A stretch of DNA of 64,000 bases. Source: Bacillota bacterium. Lineage in GTDB: Bacteria > Bacillota > Clostridia > Christensenellales > SZUA-584. Below are positions 7,148 to 16,097 of the stretch, one piece after another. Both the position numbers and the translations under genes were made by a program. The stretch lies in contig JAEWTW010000034.1 of the NCBI GenBank assembly GCA_023397655.1, forward strand, positions 1 to 64,000, given 5' to 3'. Within the stretch, counting starts at the first letter, position 1. Each line of letters begins with the position of its first letter. Below the pieces are notes generated by a model. The model saw nothing but the letters and a program-made list of their open reading frames with translations. It did not search any database and was not told the DNA's origin.

Positions 7148-8049
7148 ATCTGTTCAATGAAAAAATATCATCGGGAATACCCGAAGAAGCCAATAACAAG
7201 CCGGGGGCGGCACTGGCAATGCTGCGCTGCGGCGGCTGCGGGCGCGACATGGTCGCGGATATCGTGCACGCGGGTGATTCCGTGTGCCCCTATTGCGGTA
7301 CGCTGTTTCGTCAGCCCGCATACCGGCGCATCGAGACCATTGTGGATACCGGCAGCTTCATCGAGATCGAGCGGGAGGCGGAGAGCAAGGACCCGCTCTC
7401 TTTCCCGGGTTACAAGACGAAGATTGTCAACGAGCAGAACAAGTCCAAGATGCAGGAGGGCGTGGTGATCGGCAAAGCCACCATCAAGGGGCTGCGCACC
7501 GCCATCGCCGTGATGGACTCGTATTTCATGATGGGCAGCATGGGCACCGTGGTGGGCGAGAAGATCGTCATCATCGCGGAGTTTGCCACGCTTAACAAGC
7601 TGCCGCTCATCATCTTCTGCGCGTCGGGCGGGGCGCGCATGCAGGAGGGCATACTGTCGCTGCTGCAGATGTCCCGCACCACCATTGCGTTGGCACGGCA
7701 CAGCGCCCAGGGGCTGCTGCACATCAATGTGCTGACGCACCCCACCACCGGCGGCGTGACCGCCAGCTTTGCGATGCAGGGAGATATCACCATCGCGGAA
7801 CCTGGTGCGTTGATCGGCTTTGCGGGTCCGCGCGTCATTGAACAGACGGTGCGCGACAAGCTGCCGGAAGGCTTTCAGACGGCGGAGTATCTGTATGAAC
7901 ACGGCCTGCTCGACCGCATCGTGGAACGCAGGGACATGCGCGAGACACTGGCGGCGCTGCTGGCGCTGCACAGCTGCGAAGGCCGGCCCAAAACCTTTAT
8001 AGAGGAAATATACGACGATGTCTTTAAACGAAACACAAACGCCGAATAA
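7144..8049 (+). CDS. accD: Acetyl-CoA carboxylase carboxyltransferase beta subunit
   Basis: This 301-residue subunit transfers the carboxyl group from carboxybiotin to acetyl-CoA together with AccA, forming malonyl-CoA. A four-cysteine zinc ribbon is visible at C29, C32, C48 and C51, followed by the crotonase-like carboxyltransferase fold (ASGGARMQEG; LTHPTTGGVTASFAM). The ATG at 7144 overlaps the accC stop by 4 nt; an earlier in-frame start within accC is possible but unnecessary. The 3' end overlaps accA by 32 nt. Confidence 0.95.
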   Translation: MNLFNEKISSGIPEEANNKPGAALAMLRCGGCGRDMVADIVHAGDSVCPYCGTLFRQPAYRRIETIVDTGSFIEIEREAESKDPLSFPGYKTKIVNEQNKSKMQEGVVIGKATIKGLRTAIAVMDSYFMMGSMGTVVGEKIVIIAEFATLNKLPLIIFCASGGARMQEGILSLLQMSRTTIALARHSAQGLLHINVLTHPTTGGVTASFAMQGDITIAEPGALIGFAGPRVIEQTVRDKLPEGFQTAEYLYEHGLLDRIVERRDMRETLAALLALHSCEGRPKTFIEEIYDDVFKRNTNAE

Positions 8050-8857
8050 CGGCGTGAACGAACCCCAGGAGCTGGCCTGGGATCGTGTTATGAACGCCCG
8101 CAAAGAAAACAGGCCGCAGGCGCGCGATTACATCGGCAAGCTTTTCCATGGCGTTTTCGAGGTGAAGGGCGACCGGTGTATGGGCGACGACGAAGCCATC
8201 GTGTCCGCTATCGCGTGGTTCGAGAACTGTCCGGTGACGGTCATCGGCCAGCAAAAGGGGCACACGCTGGAGGAGCGCATGCGCTGCAACTTCGGCATGC
8301 CCAATCCGGAAGGATACCGCAAATCGATGCGGGCGCTGCAGCAGGCCGAGAAGTTCCAGCGACCCGTGATCTGCCTCGTGGACACGCCGGGCGCTTTTTG
8401 CGGCGTGGATGCGGAGGCGAAGGGTCAGGGGCTCATTATCGCGGAACATCTGCGCGCAATGGCGACCGTCAAAACGCCCATCATATCCATCATCATCGGT
8501 GAGGGCGGCAGCGGCGGCGCGTTGGCTCTGTCGCTTGCGGACCGGCTGATCATGCTGGAAAACAGCTATTTCTCGGTGATATCGCCCGAGGGCTGCGCGT
8601 CGATACTGTTTAAGGACAGCTCGATGGCACAGGAAGCGGCCAAGAACTTAAAATTGACGGCGGCGGACTTGAAGCAGTTTCATATCGTGGACAGTGTCAT
8701 CAAAGAGTCGGAAGGCTTTTCGCGCTTTGATATGGACGCAAGCGTGGAGGACATCCGCCGCGTGATACGCGTGGCGCTGCGTCGTTTGACGCGCGTGCCA
8801 CCGGACCGGCTGGTGGAAAACCGGCATCAGAAATTCTTGAACATGAGAGGGCTCTGA
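8018..8857 (+). CDS. accA: Acetyl-CoA carboxylase carboxyltransferase alpha subunit
   Basis: This 279-residue partner of AccD has the family signature DTPGAFCGVDAEAKGQG and the oxyanion-hole region IIGEGGSGGALALSLAD, then SPEGCASILFKD. It is a little shorter than the E. coli protein because the N-terminal extension is reduced. The start lies within accD; an internal GGAAATATACGACG region provides only a weak ribosome site, so coupling to accD translation is likely. With accB, accC and accD it completes the heterotetrameric enzyme. Confidence 0.95.
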   Translation: MSLNETQTPNNGVNEPQELAWDRVMNARKENRPQARDYIGKLFHGVFEVKGDRCMGDDEAIVSAIAWFENCPVTVIGQQKGHTLEERMRCNFGMPNPEGYRKSMRALQQAEKFQRPVICLVDTPGAFCGVDAEAKGQGLIIAEHLRAMATVKTPIISIIIGEGGSGGALALSLADRLIMLENSYFSVISPEGCASILFKDSSMAQEAAKNLKLTAADLKQFHIVDSVIKESEGFSRFDMDASVEDIRRVIRVALRRLTRVPPDRLVENRHQKFLNMRGL

Positions 8858-8902
8858 TAAGGACCCGCGGCATAACCAAGAGGAATTGAGAGGACTTTAG
8901 GG

Positions 8903-9889
8903 TTGTTAGCTTCTGTGGAGATAGCGGGCATCGCCATCAAGGTGCCCGAGAGGACGGTAACGAATTTAGAGCTGGAAAAGCTGGTGGAAACCAGCGACGA
9001 GTGGATAAAGAAGCGCACAGGCATCAGCACGAGGCATGTCTCGACGGGCGAGAAATCCATCGACATGGCGGTGGAAGCCGCCCGCGGCGCGATTGAACAG
9101 TCGGGCATCGACCCGTGCGACATTGGGCTGATCGTCGCCAGCACCATCACCAGCGAACTGGTGACGCCGGGTATGTCGGGCTATGTGCAAAAGACGCTCG
9201 GCGTCGAGAACTGCGCCAATATGGACGTGAACGCGGGGTGCTCGGGCTTTGTCTACGCGCTGACCACCGCGGCCAGCCTGATGGAATCGCTGAATCTTAA
9301 AGCGGCGCTGGTGGTATCCTCGGAGACGCTTTCCACCTACACCGACTGGTCGGACAGGACCACCTGCGTGCTGTTTGGCGACGGCGCGGGCGCGGTGGTC
9401 CTGAAGCGCAGTGAGACACCCCGTCTGCATTTCCCGATACTGAGCGGTACGCCGGATCATCAGGATGTTATCATCTGCAAAAGAGAGGATCGCAAGACTC
9501 CGTTCAACAACGTCGATGAATCTAAAAACAAACGTGATAATATCCACATGGACGGGCGCGAGGTATTTTCTTATGCCGTGGGCGCGGCGGGCGACGTATT
9601 GCAGCAGCTGCTTGTAATGTGCGGAGATAAGCCGTTTACAAAGATCATACCGCATCAGGCCAACGAAAAAATCATTGATTATTTAAAGAGAAGGCTGGAT
9701 TACAACGCCGACCAATTCTTTTTAAATATCGCGGAATACGCGAATACATCATCAGCGACCATACCGATCGCCCTGTATGACGCATGCAAGAAGGGCTGGC
9801 TGAAAAAGGGGGACAGGGTTGCCCTTGTCGCCTTCGGAGCCGGGCTCACCTGCGGCGGCATCGTGGTAGATTGGACAATGTCATTTTGA
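8903..9889 (+). CDS. fabH: Beta-ketoacyl-ACP synthase III
   Basis: This condensing enzyme (328 residues) starts fatty-acid synthesis by joining an acyl-CoA primer to malonyl-ACP. The Cys-His-Asn triad is intact: C113 in NAGCSGF, H251 in PHQANEK and N281 in EYANTSSA. The TTG at 8903 was selected because the family N-terminus (VEIAGIAIKVPERTVTN) begins right there. Primer preference, and so straight or branched chains, cannot be read from the sequence. A 45-nt gap separates it from accA and 15 nt from acpP. Confidence 0.95.
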   Translation: MLASVEIAGIAIKVPERTVTNLELEKLVETSDEWIKKRTGISTRHVSTGEKSIDMAVEAARGAIEQSGIDPCDIGLIVASTITSELVTPGMSGYVQKTLGVENCANMDVNAGCSGFVYALTTAASLMESLNLKAALVVSSETLSTYTDWSDRTTCVLFGDGAGAVVLKRSETPRLHFPILSGTPDHQDVIICKREDRKTPFNNVDESKNKRDNIHMDGREVFSYAVGAAGDVLQQLLVMCGDKPFTKIIPHQANEKIIDYLKRRLDYNADQFFLNIAEYANTSSATIPIALYDACKKGWLKKGDRVALVAFGAGLTCGGIVVDWTMSF

Positions 9890-9904
9890 AAAAGGAGAAT
9901 TAAA

Positions 9905-10132
9905 ATGGAAGAACTTATTATCAAAAACCTGATGGAACAGCTTGAACTGGAGCGCGACGAGATCACGTCGGAGAGCCGCTTTGTCGAGGATTTCTCGATG
10001 GACTCGCTGGACATGGTGGAAATGCTGATCGACCTTGAGAAGCAGACGGGCGTCAAGATCCCCAACGAGGAGATCAAGGACATCCACACCGTGGGCGAAC
10101 TGGTGGCTTATCTGGAGGCTAAAAAGGGATGA
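9905..10132 (+). CDS. acpP: Acyl carrier protein
   Basis: This small acidic 75-residue carrier holds the growing acyl chain on phosphopantetheine. The modified serine is S34 in the motif SMDSLDMVE. AAGGAG precedes the ATG. Its stop codon overlaps the start of fabK by 4 nt. It is distinct from the carrier domain within the fusion protein at 38472-41735. Confidence 0.95.
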   Translation: MEELIIKNLMEQLELERDEITSESRFVEDFSMDSLDMVEMLIDLEKQTGVKIPNEEIKDIHTVGELVAYLEAKKG

Positions 10133-11091
10133 AGTACAGCGGCAGCATTTGCGCGCTGACGAAAACAGAGTACCCGTTGATACAGGGCGGAATGGCGTGG
10201 GTGTCGGATGCGAGCCTCGCCGCCGCCGTGTCCATGGCGGGGGGCTTGGGCGTCATCGCGGCGGGCAACGCGCCGCCCGACTGGGTGGAAGCCCAAATTA
10301 AACTGGTGCGTGAAAAGACGGACAAACCGTTCGGTCTTAACATCATGCTGCTGAGCCCACACGTGGCGGCTGTGGCCGAGATGGTGGCGGACCTGCATGT
10401 TCCTGTCGTCATCAGCGGTGCGGGCAATCCGGACAGCTACATTAAGCGGTGGAAAGCGGCGGGCTGCGTGGTGGCCCCGGTGGTCGCAAGCCGTGCGCTG
10501 GCCATGCTGATGGAACGCATGGGCGCGGATTTCGTGATCGCGGAAGGCTGCGAGGCGGGCGGACACATCGGTGAACTCACCTCTATGGTGCTGTGGCCGG
10601 ACATCGTACGTAGCGTCAAGATCCCTGTGGTCGCGGCGGGCGGTATATTCGACGCGGACACCGTGGCAGCGGCGTTTTGCCTCGGCGCAAAGGGCGTTCA
10701 GGTAGGCACGCGGTTCATATTGGCTGAAGAGTGCACGGCGCACAACGCTTACAAGGATCGCGTTGTGAAGGCCAAGGACATCGACAGCAAGGTGACGGGA
10801 CGCGTTACGGGTCATCCGGTACGGCTTCTGAAAAGCCCGTTCGCGCGGGAGCTCGCGCGTGTGGAGTACGAAGAGAACGGCGCGGAGAAGGTTGAGAAGC
10901 TGGGCGAGGGCTCGCTGATGCGGGCGGTGCTGCACGGCGACAAGGACACCGGCTCGTTCATGGCCGGCCAGTGCGCCTGCATGATCGACACGATTCAACC
11001 CGCGGCGGATATCGTGCGGGAACTGTTCGATGCGGAGCGTATCAAGAGCGTGCTGAGTAACGCTGCCAGCCTGCTGGAGGCGGACAAATGA
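10129..11091 (+). CDS. fabK: Enoyl-ACP reductase II (FMN)
   Basis: This 320-residue TIM-barrel flavoprotein catalyses the last reduction of each elongation cycle and replaces FabI in many Firmicutes. Recognisable segments include the start YPLIQGGMAWVSDASLAAAV, the FMN phosphate-binding EAGGHIGELTSMVLWPD and AAGGIFDADTVAAAFCLGA, all typical of the nitronate monooxygenase/FabK family. The operon position between acpP and fabD supports FabK over a nitronate monooxygenase. FabK enzymes are naturally insensitive to triclosan. Confidence 0.93.
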   Translation: MKYSGSICALTKTEYPLIQGGMAWVSDASLAAAVSMAGGLGVIAAGNAPPDWVEAQIKLVREKTDKPFGLNIMLLSPHVAAVAEMVADLHVPVVISGAGNPDSYIKRWKAAGCVVAPVVASRALAMLMERMGADFVIAEGCEAGGHIGELTSMVLWPDIVRSVKIPVVAAGGIFDADTVAAAFCLGAKGVQVGTRFILAEECTAHNAYKDRVVKAKDIDSKVTGRVTGHPVRLLKSPFARELARVEYEENGAEKVEKLGEGSLMRAVLHGDKDTGSFMAGQCACMIDTIQPAADIVRELFDAERIKSVLSNAASLLEADK

Positions 11092-12017
11092 AGACGGCTT
11101 TTTTATTCCCCGGTCAGGGTGCTCAGACACCCGGCATGGGGGCGGACTTATATAATCATTCTGATATTTACCGTCAAACATTTGATCTGTGCGAAGCGGG
11201 AACGGAGCTTGATTTGAAAGCGGCATGCTTTGAAGGCGTGGGGCTGGACGGCAGCGAGACGATACAGCCTGCCATATTTGCCCACACCGTGTCGCTGCTC
11301 AAGGCGATACAGGCCAAGGGCATCCATGCGGATATCTATGCCGGTCTGTCGCTGGGAGAATACAGCGCGCTCTGCGCGGCGGGTGTGATCTCGCCGGAGC
11401 AGGGAGCGGCGCTGGTCAGGAAGCGCGGCGCGATCATGGACGGCGCGATACCCCCCGGAGAGGGCGGCATGCTGTCGGTGATCGGATTCACTGCAGAGCA
11501 GGTGGAGGAAGCCATAACGGCTTATCCTGAGGTTTACCTCGCGAACCACCTGTCGGAGCAGCAGATTGTGCTGGGCGGGCGCATGGGCGACCTCACCGCG
11601 CTCAAGGACGTGATGGAGCAGGCGGGCGCCAAGATGGTCACATTTCTGGCCGTCAGAGGGCCGTCGCACTGCCCGCTGCTGAATGAAGCGGCGGAACAGT
11701 TCGCGGCAGAGCTGGACAAGACGAAATTAAGCCCGATGAGCGGCACGGTATACAGCAACGCGCTGGGAGCGCCTTATCCGCCGGACGCGGACATTCGGGC
11801 GCTGCTGTGTGAGCAGATGCGCGCCCGCGTGCGCTGGCACGACGGCGTGGAGCGCATGCTGGCGGACGGCGTGACGCGGTTCGTAGAGATAGGCCCCGGC
11901 AACGTGCTCGCCAAGCTGCTCAAGCGGCGTGCGGGCAAAGCGGCGTCGATTGTATCTGTACGCGACGCGGAGACGCTGGATGCGTTTCTGCGTGAATGCG
12001 GGGAGGAAGACAAATGA
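11088..12017 (+). CDS. fabD: Malonyl-CoA:ACP transacylase
   Basis: This 309-residue enzyme loads malonyl groups onto ACP. The nucleophile motif GLSLGEYSAL places the catalytic serine at S88; the N-terminus FLFPGQGAQ and the later GPSHCPLL (active-site histidine) are also typical. It overlaps fabK and fabG by 4 nt each, which indicates strict translational coupling within the elongation block. Confidence 0.95.
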   Translation: MKTAFLFPGQGAQTPGMGADLYNHSDIYRQTFDLCEAGTELDLKAACFEGVGLDGSETIQPAIFAHTVSLLKAIQAKGIHADIYAGLSLGEYSALCAAGVISPEQGAALVRKRGAIMDGAIPPGEGGMLSVIGFTAEQVEEAITAYPEVYLANHLSEQQIVLGGRMGDLTALKDVMEQAGAKMVTFLAVRGPSHCPLLNEAAEQFAAELDKTKLSPMSGTVYSNALGAPYPPDADIRALLCEQMRARVRWHDGVERMLADGVTRFVEIGPGNVLAKLLKRRAGKAASIVSVRDAETLDAFLRECGEEDK

Positions 12018-12748
12018 GTAAAGCGGCATTGGTGACCGGCGGCAGCGGCGGCATCGGGCAGGCAGTCTGCCTGAAGCTGGCGCAAGCCGGATACGATGTG
12101 GCCGTGCATTACCGGAGCGGCGCGGAACAGGCCGCGAACGTCTGCCGGCAGATAGAAGCACTGGGACTGAAAGCCATTGCGGTTGCTGCTGACCTCACCG
12201 AGCCGGTGGAGTGCAAGCGGCTGGTGCAGACCTGCATCAGTGAGCTGGGCGGTCTGGACGCGCTGGTCAACAACGCGGGCGTGACGGACGACGGGCTGAT
12301 CATGCGCATGACGGATGAGCAGTATCACCGCGTGCTGCGGGCGAACCTCGACAGCTGCTTCTACTGCTCGCGCGAGGGCATCGCGCACATGGCACGCAAG
12401 CGCAGCGGGCGCATCGTGAACATCACGTCGGTGGTGGGCATCACGGGCAACGCGGGGCAGGCCAACTACGCCGCCTCCAAGGCGGGCATCATCGGCCTCA
12501 CCAAGTCATGCGCCAAGGAAGTCGCCAAGCGCGGCATCTGCGTGAACGCGGTAGCCCCCGGTTTTATCGAAACCGCGATGACCGACAAACTGAGCGACGA
12601 CGTGAAACAGTCCATGAAGCAAGGCATACCGCTGGGGCGCTTCGGCAAGCCGGAGGACGTGGCCGACATGGTTGCTTTTCTATGCGGCGACGGCGCTTCG
12701 TATGTCACCGGTCAGGTGATCGTCGTGGACGGCGGCATGGTGATTTAG
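12014..12748 (+). CDS. fabG: 3-oxoacyl-ACP reductase
   Basis: This 244-residue SDR reduces the beta-keto group with NADPH. It has the Rossmann motif TGGSGGIGQ and the catalytic residues S139, Y152 and K156 (ITSVVGITGNAGQ, NYAASKAG); NNAG is also present. The C-terminal DGGMVI matches FabG well. The ATG at 12014, overlapping the fabD stop, was preferred to the upstream in-frame codon because it gives the canonical N-terminus. Confidence 0.95.
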   Translation: MSKAALVTGGSGGIGQAVCLKLAQAGYDVAVHYRSGAEQAANVCRQIEALGLKAIAVAADLTEPVECKRLVQTCISELGGLDALVNNAGVTDDGLIMRMTDEQYHRVLRANLDSCFYCSREGIAHMARKRSGRIVNITSVVGITGNAGQANYAASKAGIIGLTKSCAKEVAKRGICVNAVAPGFIETAMTDKLSDDVKQSMKQGIPLGRFGKPEDVADMVAFLCGDGASYVTGQVIVVDGGMVI

Positions 12749-12771
12749 CGTTTGGAAAGGGTTAAAGGAGT

Positions 12772-13998
12772 ATGAAAGTTTACATAACCGGGATGGGCGT
12801 GGTATCGCCCATCGGCATGAGCGCGGAAGAAAGCTTCAAGGCGGCGGCGGACGGCGTGTCCGGCATCAGCGCCGCGGAGTGCTTCGATTCAGAGCTGACG
12901 CAGATATTCGTGGCCGGACAAGTAAAGAACTTCACGCCGGAGCCGTATGTGAACAAGCGCGAGGCCAAGCGCATGGCGCGGTTCACGCAGATGGCGATAG
13001 TGGCCGCGATGCAGGCGTGGGAGATGAGCGGCATGCAGGAGGCGGGCTTCGACGCGGAGCGCGTGGGCGTGCTGCTGGGCAGCGGCATGGGCGGTCTGGA
13101 CGTGATCTGCGAGCAGTACGAGGAACTAAAAACAAACGGGCCGCGCAGCGTATCCTCGCTGTTTATCCCGAAGGCGATTATCAATACCACGCCCGGATTG
13201 ATCGCGATTAAGCTGGGGCTGTACGGCCCGTGCTACGCGATCGTGACGGCGTGCTCATCGGGCGCGGATGCCATCGGTCAGGCGTATTACGCGATCAAAG
13301 ACGGCCGGGTGGACGCGATACTGGTGGGCGGCGCGGAGTCGGTGATGACCGAACTCGCCGTGCAGGGCTTCCACCAGATGGGCGCATTGTCCGAAAGCGC
13401 AGACCCCAAGCGCGCGAGCATCCCGTTCGACAAGGAGCGTCAGGGCTTCGTGATGGGCGAAGGCGCGGCATTTATGCTGCTGGAGAGCGAAGAGTCGGTC
13501 AGACGGCGCAGCGCGAAAACGCTGGGCGAGGTGGCCGGATACGCGCAGACGTGTGACGCACATCACATCACCGCGCCGCAGCCGGAGGGTACGCAAGCCG
13601 CCCGCGCGATGTCGCTGGCGATGAAGGAAGCCGGGATCGACAAGACTCAGGTGGGCTATATCAACGCGCATGGCACCAGCACGCCGCTCAACGACGCGGG
13701 CGAAAGCGCGGCTATAGAGACCTGCTTCGGCGACCATGCCAAGGAGCTGCGCGTCAGCTCCACCAAGTCGATGACGGGGCACATGCTGGGTGCGGCAGGC
13801 GCATTTGAAGCGGTGATATCGCTCTGCGCGCTGAACGCCGGTATCGCGCCCCCGACGATAGGGCTGGAAGAAGAGGCGGAAGACTGCCGTTTGAACTACG
13901 TGAAGGGCAAGGCGCAGCCCTTAAGCTGTGAATACGCGCTGTCCAACTCGTTCGGCTTTGGCGGACACAACAGCTGCCTCGTGCTGAAAAAAGCTTAA
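12772..13998 (+). CDS. fabF: Beta-ketoacyl-ACP synthase II
   Basis: This 408-residue elongating condensing enzyme has the Cys-His-His triad C161 (VTACSSGADAIG), H300 (INAHGTSTPLND) and H337 (TGHMLGAAGA). A good AAAGGAG precedes the ATG. It is the only elongating ketosynthase in the window, so it probably handles all chain lengths from C4 upward. fabZ follows after 15 nt. Confidence 0.95.
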   Translation: MKVYITGMGVVSPIGMSAEESFKAAADGVSGISAAECFDSELTQIFVAGQVKNFTPEPYVNKREAKRMARFTQMAIVAAMQAWEMSGMQEAGFDAERVGVLLGSGMGGLDVICEQYEELKTNGPRSVSSLFIPKAIINTTPGLIAIKLGLYGPCYAIVTACSSGADAIGQAYYAIKDGRVDAILVGGAESVMTELAVQGFHQMGALSESADPKRASIPFDKERQGFVMGEGAAFMLLESEESVRRRSAKTLGEVAGYAQTCDAHHITAPQPEGTQAARAMSLAMKEAGIDKTQVGYINAHGTSTPLNDAGESAAIETCFGDHAKELRVSSTKSMTGHMLGAAGAFEAVISLCALNAGIAPPTIGLEEEAEDCRLNYVKGKAQPLSCEYALSNSFGFGGHNSCLVLKKA

Positions 13999-14013
13999 AG
14001 GATGAATTGACAG

Positions 14014-14448
14014 ATGAAACTGAGCATAGACGAAATCAAAAAAATATTGCCGCACCGCGAACCGTTTCTGATGCTGGACCGCGTGGACGAGCTTGAGCCG
14101 GGGGCTTATGCCAAAGGCATCAAAGCCGTGAGCGCCAACGAGTGGTTCTTTCAGGGGCATTTTGCGGAATATAAGGTGATGCCGGGCGTGTTGATTGTGG
14201 AAGCGATGGCACAGATGGGCGGCATCGCGCTGCTGACAATGGATGAGCTGAAAGGAAAATTGGCGTTCCTCGGCAAGATCAAGAACGCCAAGTTCTCCGA
14301 CAAGGTGGTGCCGGGCGACGTTCTGGTACTGGAGACGCGCATCGACACCATCAAGGGCAGCGTGGGCATCGGCACGGGCACAGCGTCGGTGGACGGACGG
14401 AAGGTGGCCAGCTGTGAGCTGATGTTTGCCATCGGAGACCCGGCGTAA
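14014..14448 (+). CDS. fabZ: 3-hydroxyacyl-ACP dehydratase
   Basis: This 144-residue hotdog-fold enzyme removes water from hydroxyacyl-ACP. The active-site pair is H49 (FFQGHF) and E63 (VLIVEAMAQ); the N-terminal HREPFLMLDRV is diagnostic. It is the last gene of the fatty-acid operon: the next gene converges from the other strand, with only four bases between the two stop codons. Confidence 0.95.
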   Translation: MKLSIDEIKKILPHREPFLMLDRVDELEPGAYAKGIKAVSANEWFFQGHFAEYKVMPGVLIVEAMAQMGGIALLTMDELKGKLAFLGKIKNAKFSDKVVPGDVLVLETRIDTIKGSVGIGTGTASVDGRKVASCELMFAIGDPA

Positions 14449-14452
14449 GCGT

Positions 14453-15175
14453 TTATTCCTTGGCGTACTGGTCGAACAGTGCGTCCGTTTTGAGCGTATT
14501 GACAGGATCCAGCATATCGCTGGACAAAAGCAGGCGAACAACCTGCTTTTTTGTTTCCGCCGCGTCGGCACTGCCGATGTCGAACGACAGCTCAGCGAGG
14601 TAATTCTTCAGCTTCCATACCTCGACTTTGATCTTGAGGTCGTCCAGCTTGCCTTCGTAGTTCATCGCTGCGACAGGGCCGTACAGCACGGAGCCGCACA
14701 AATGCGCAAAACCCTTGTTTTGACCCTTCCAGTGGGTCAGCAGCTCCGGGCAGTTCGCGATAACGAGGCGCCGGGATTCCAGCATGTCCGGCTGGTTCTC
14801 GGCAGTAAACTTGCGTATGTACGAGAAGCTGATCGTCTTCTTGGAGTAACCGAAGTCGATCTCCGGCTCGAAGCTGCGGTCAAAGGTGACAGCCAGCGGC
14901 GTATCCAGCATCGCTTTATAGCCCGCCTCGGTATAGCGTTTTTTATAGGTCAGCTCCAGTTCATCCTTGTGCTGGCGGAACCGTATGGACCAGCCCCATT
15001 TTTTGAGCTTCTGATCCGGCGTGTCCATATACCACACCGGTCTTTCCTTGGGCTCACCGGAGATATCGAACAGCTCCACCAGCGCGCCCGACAGCACGAA
15101 GCCCTTTTCCAGCGCCTTTTTGCTCTTCAGCATCAACTTGACTTCGGTAGCGGGAATCTTTTCAGTCAGTTCCAA
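14453..15175 (-). CDS. CYTH-like domain protein
   Basis: This roughly 240-residue protein resembles the CYTH/triphosphate-tunnel family: alternating charged beta strands such as WSIRFRQHKDELELTYKKRY line the tunnel in known members, and the N-terminus carries an ELTEKIPATE motif in place of the usual ExExK. Members hydrolyse or bind polyphosphates and triphosphates; the substrate here is unknown and the N-terminal motif is degenerate. I chose the TTG at 15173-15175, which has GGAGG 8 nt upstream; a GTG at 15190 is an alternative. The gene converges on fabZ. Confidence 0.55.
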   Translation of the reverse strand: MELTEKIPATEVKLMLKSKKALEKGFVLSGALVELFDISGEPKERPVWYMDTPDQKLKKWGWSIRFRQHKDELELTYKKRYTEAGYKAMLDTPLAVTFDRSFEPEIDFGYSKKTISFSYIRKFTAENQPDMLESRRLVIANCPELLTHWKGQNKGFAHLCGSVLYGPVAAMNYEGKLDDLKIKVEVWKLKNYLAELSFDIGSADAAETKKQVVRLLLSSDMLDPVNTLKTDALFDQYAKE

Positions 15176-15265
15176 AACGATGGCCTCCACAAAAACATGA
15201 TGCTATTAGTCTTTGCGGCTGTGCCGCGATTATGCCACCGAATTCTGCGCAGCATCTTCGCATAT

Positions 15266-15276
15266 TGTGATATAAT
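15266..15276 (+). promoter_or_regulatory. Extended -10 promoter
   Basis: TGTGATATAAT, identical to the elements at 4507-4517 and 43088-43098, lies 50 nt ahead of the deacetylase start codon. Confidence 0.45.
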
Positions 15277-15326
15277 GGGAATCGAAAAAAATGCTTTCGA
15301 GGTGCGCTGTGAGAAAGGGGAAAAGG

Positions 15327-16022
15327 ATGCTCTGGATCATCATCGGCATCGCTTTGGTATTGGGAGCTGCGTTTTTCGGCGTATACAAATGGATGAACGC
15401 CCGCGGCTTTCAGGTTGCGGGAGACATCGTGACCCATGCCGAGACAGACAAAAAAGTGGTGGCGCTGACGTTCGACGACGGCCCGACCGAATATACACAG
15501 CAGATACTCGACATGCTGGATGAGCTGGATATCAAATGCACTTTCTTCCTCATGGGTGGGGCGATGGAGAGCCATATGGAGGAAGCAAAGGCCATCGTAG
15601 ACGCGGGGCATCAGGTGGGCAACCACACGTACTCGCACCAGCGCATGGTGTTCAAGAGCGGCAAATTCATCGACGATGAGATCGACAGCACCAACGGGCT
15701 GATACGGCAGGCAGGCTATGAGGGGGAGATTATGTTCCGGCCTCCGTACGGCAAAAAGCTGGTGCTGCTGCCGCTGGCGCTGCAAAAGCGCGGCATGACG
15801 ACGGTAATGTGGAGCCGAGAGCCGGAATACGAGGGAGACATGTCGGGCACAGCTGAGGCCATTGCGAACAACGTAACGCAAATAGTGCAGCCGGGCGATA
15901 TCATACTGATGCACCTCATGTATGACAGCGGTGCGCCCTCCCGCGATGCGGTGCCGCTCATCGTGGAACAGCTGCGGGATGAGGGGTACACGTTCGTCAC
16001 AGTGAGCAAGCTGCTGGACTGA
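15327..16022 (+). CDS. Membrane-anchored polysaccharide deacetylase (CE4)
   Basis: This 231-residue protein has an N-terminal uncleaved signal-anchor (about residues 1-20, LWIIIGIALVLGAAFFGVY) and an extracytoplasmic NodB-type domain. The family motifs are present: TFDDGP (catalytic and metal aspartates), HTYSH (metal histidines) and RPPYGK. It probably removes acetyl groups from peptidoglycan or another envelope glycan. The ATG at 15327 was chosen for its GAAAAGG site and because the membrane anchor then starts at residue 2. The neighbouring M14 peptidase with wall-binding domains supports an envelope role. Confidence 0.85.
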   Translation: MLWIIIGIALVLGAAFFGVYKWMNARGFQVAGDIVTHAETDKKVVALTFDDGPTEYTQQILDMLDELDIKCTFFLMGGAMESHMEEAKAIVDAGHQVGNHTYSHQRMVFKSGKFIDDEIDSTNGLIRQAGYEGEIMFRPPYGKKLVLLPLALQKRGMTTVMWSREPEYEGDMSGTAEAIANNVTQIVQPGDIILMHLMYDSGAPSRDAVPLIVEQLRDEGYTFVTVSKLLD

Positions 16023-16097
16023 AAGCAATCCCCGCTGTCAAAACGGCGGTGCGCTGAATACGATATTATATCGCAATATCGGTTGAGGAGGCGCTGT

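Noticed and set aside
14426..15523. Long open frame on the plus strand crossing the CYTH-like gene
   Set aside because: It overlaps fabZ, the minus-strand CYTH-like gene and the deacetylase start; no ribosome site and no family resemblance.
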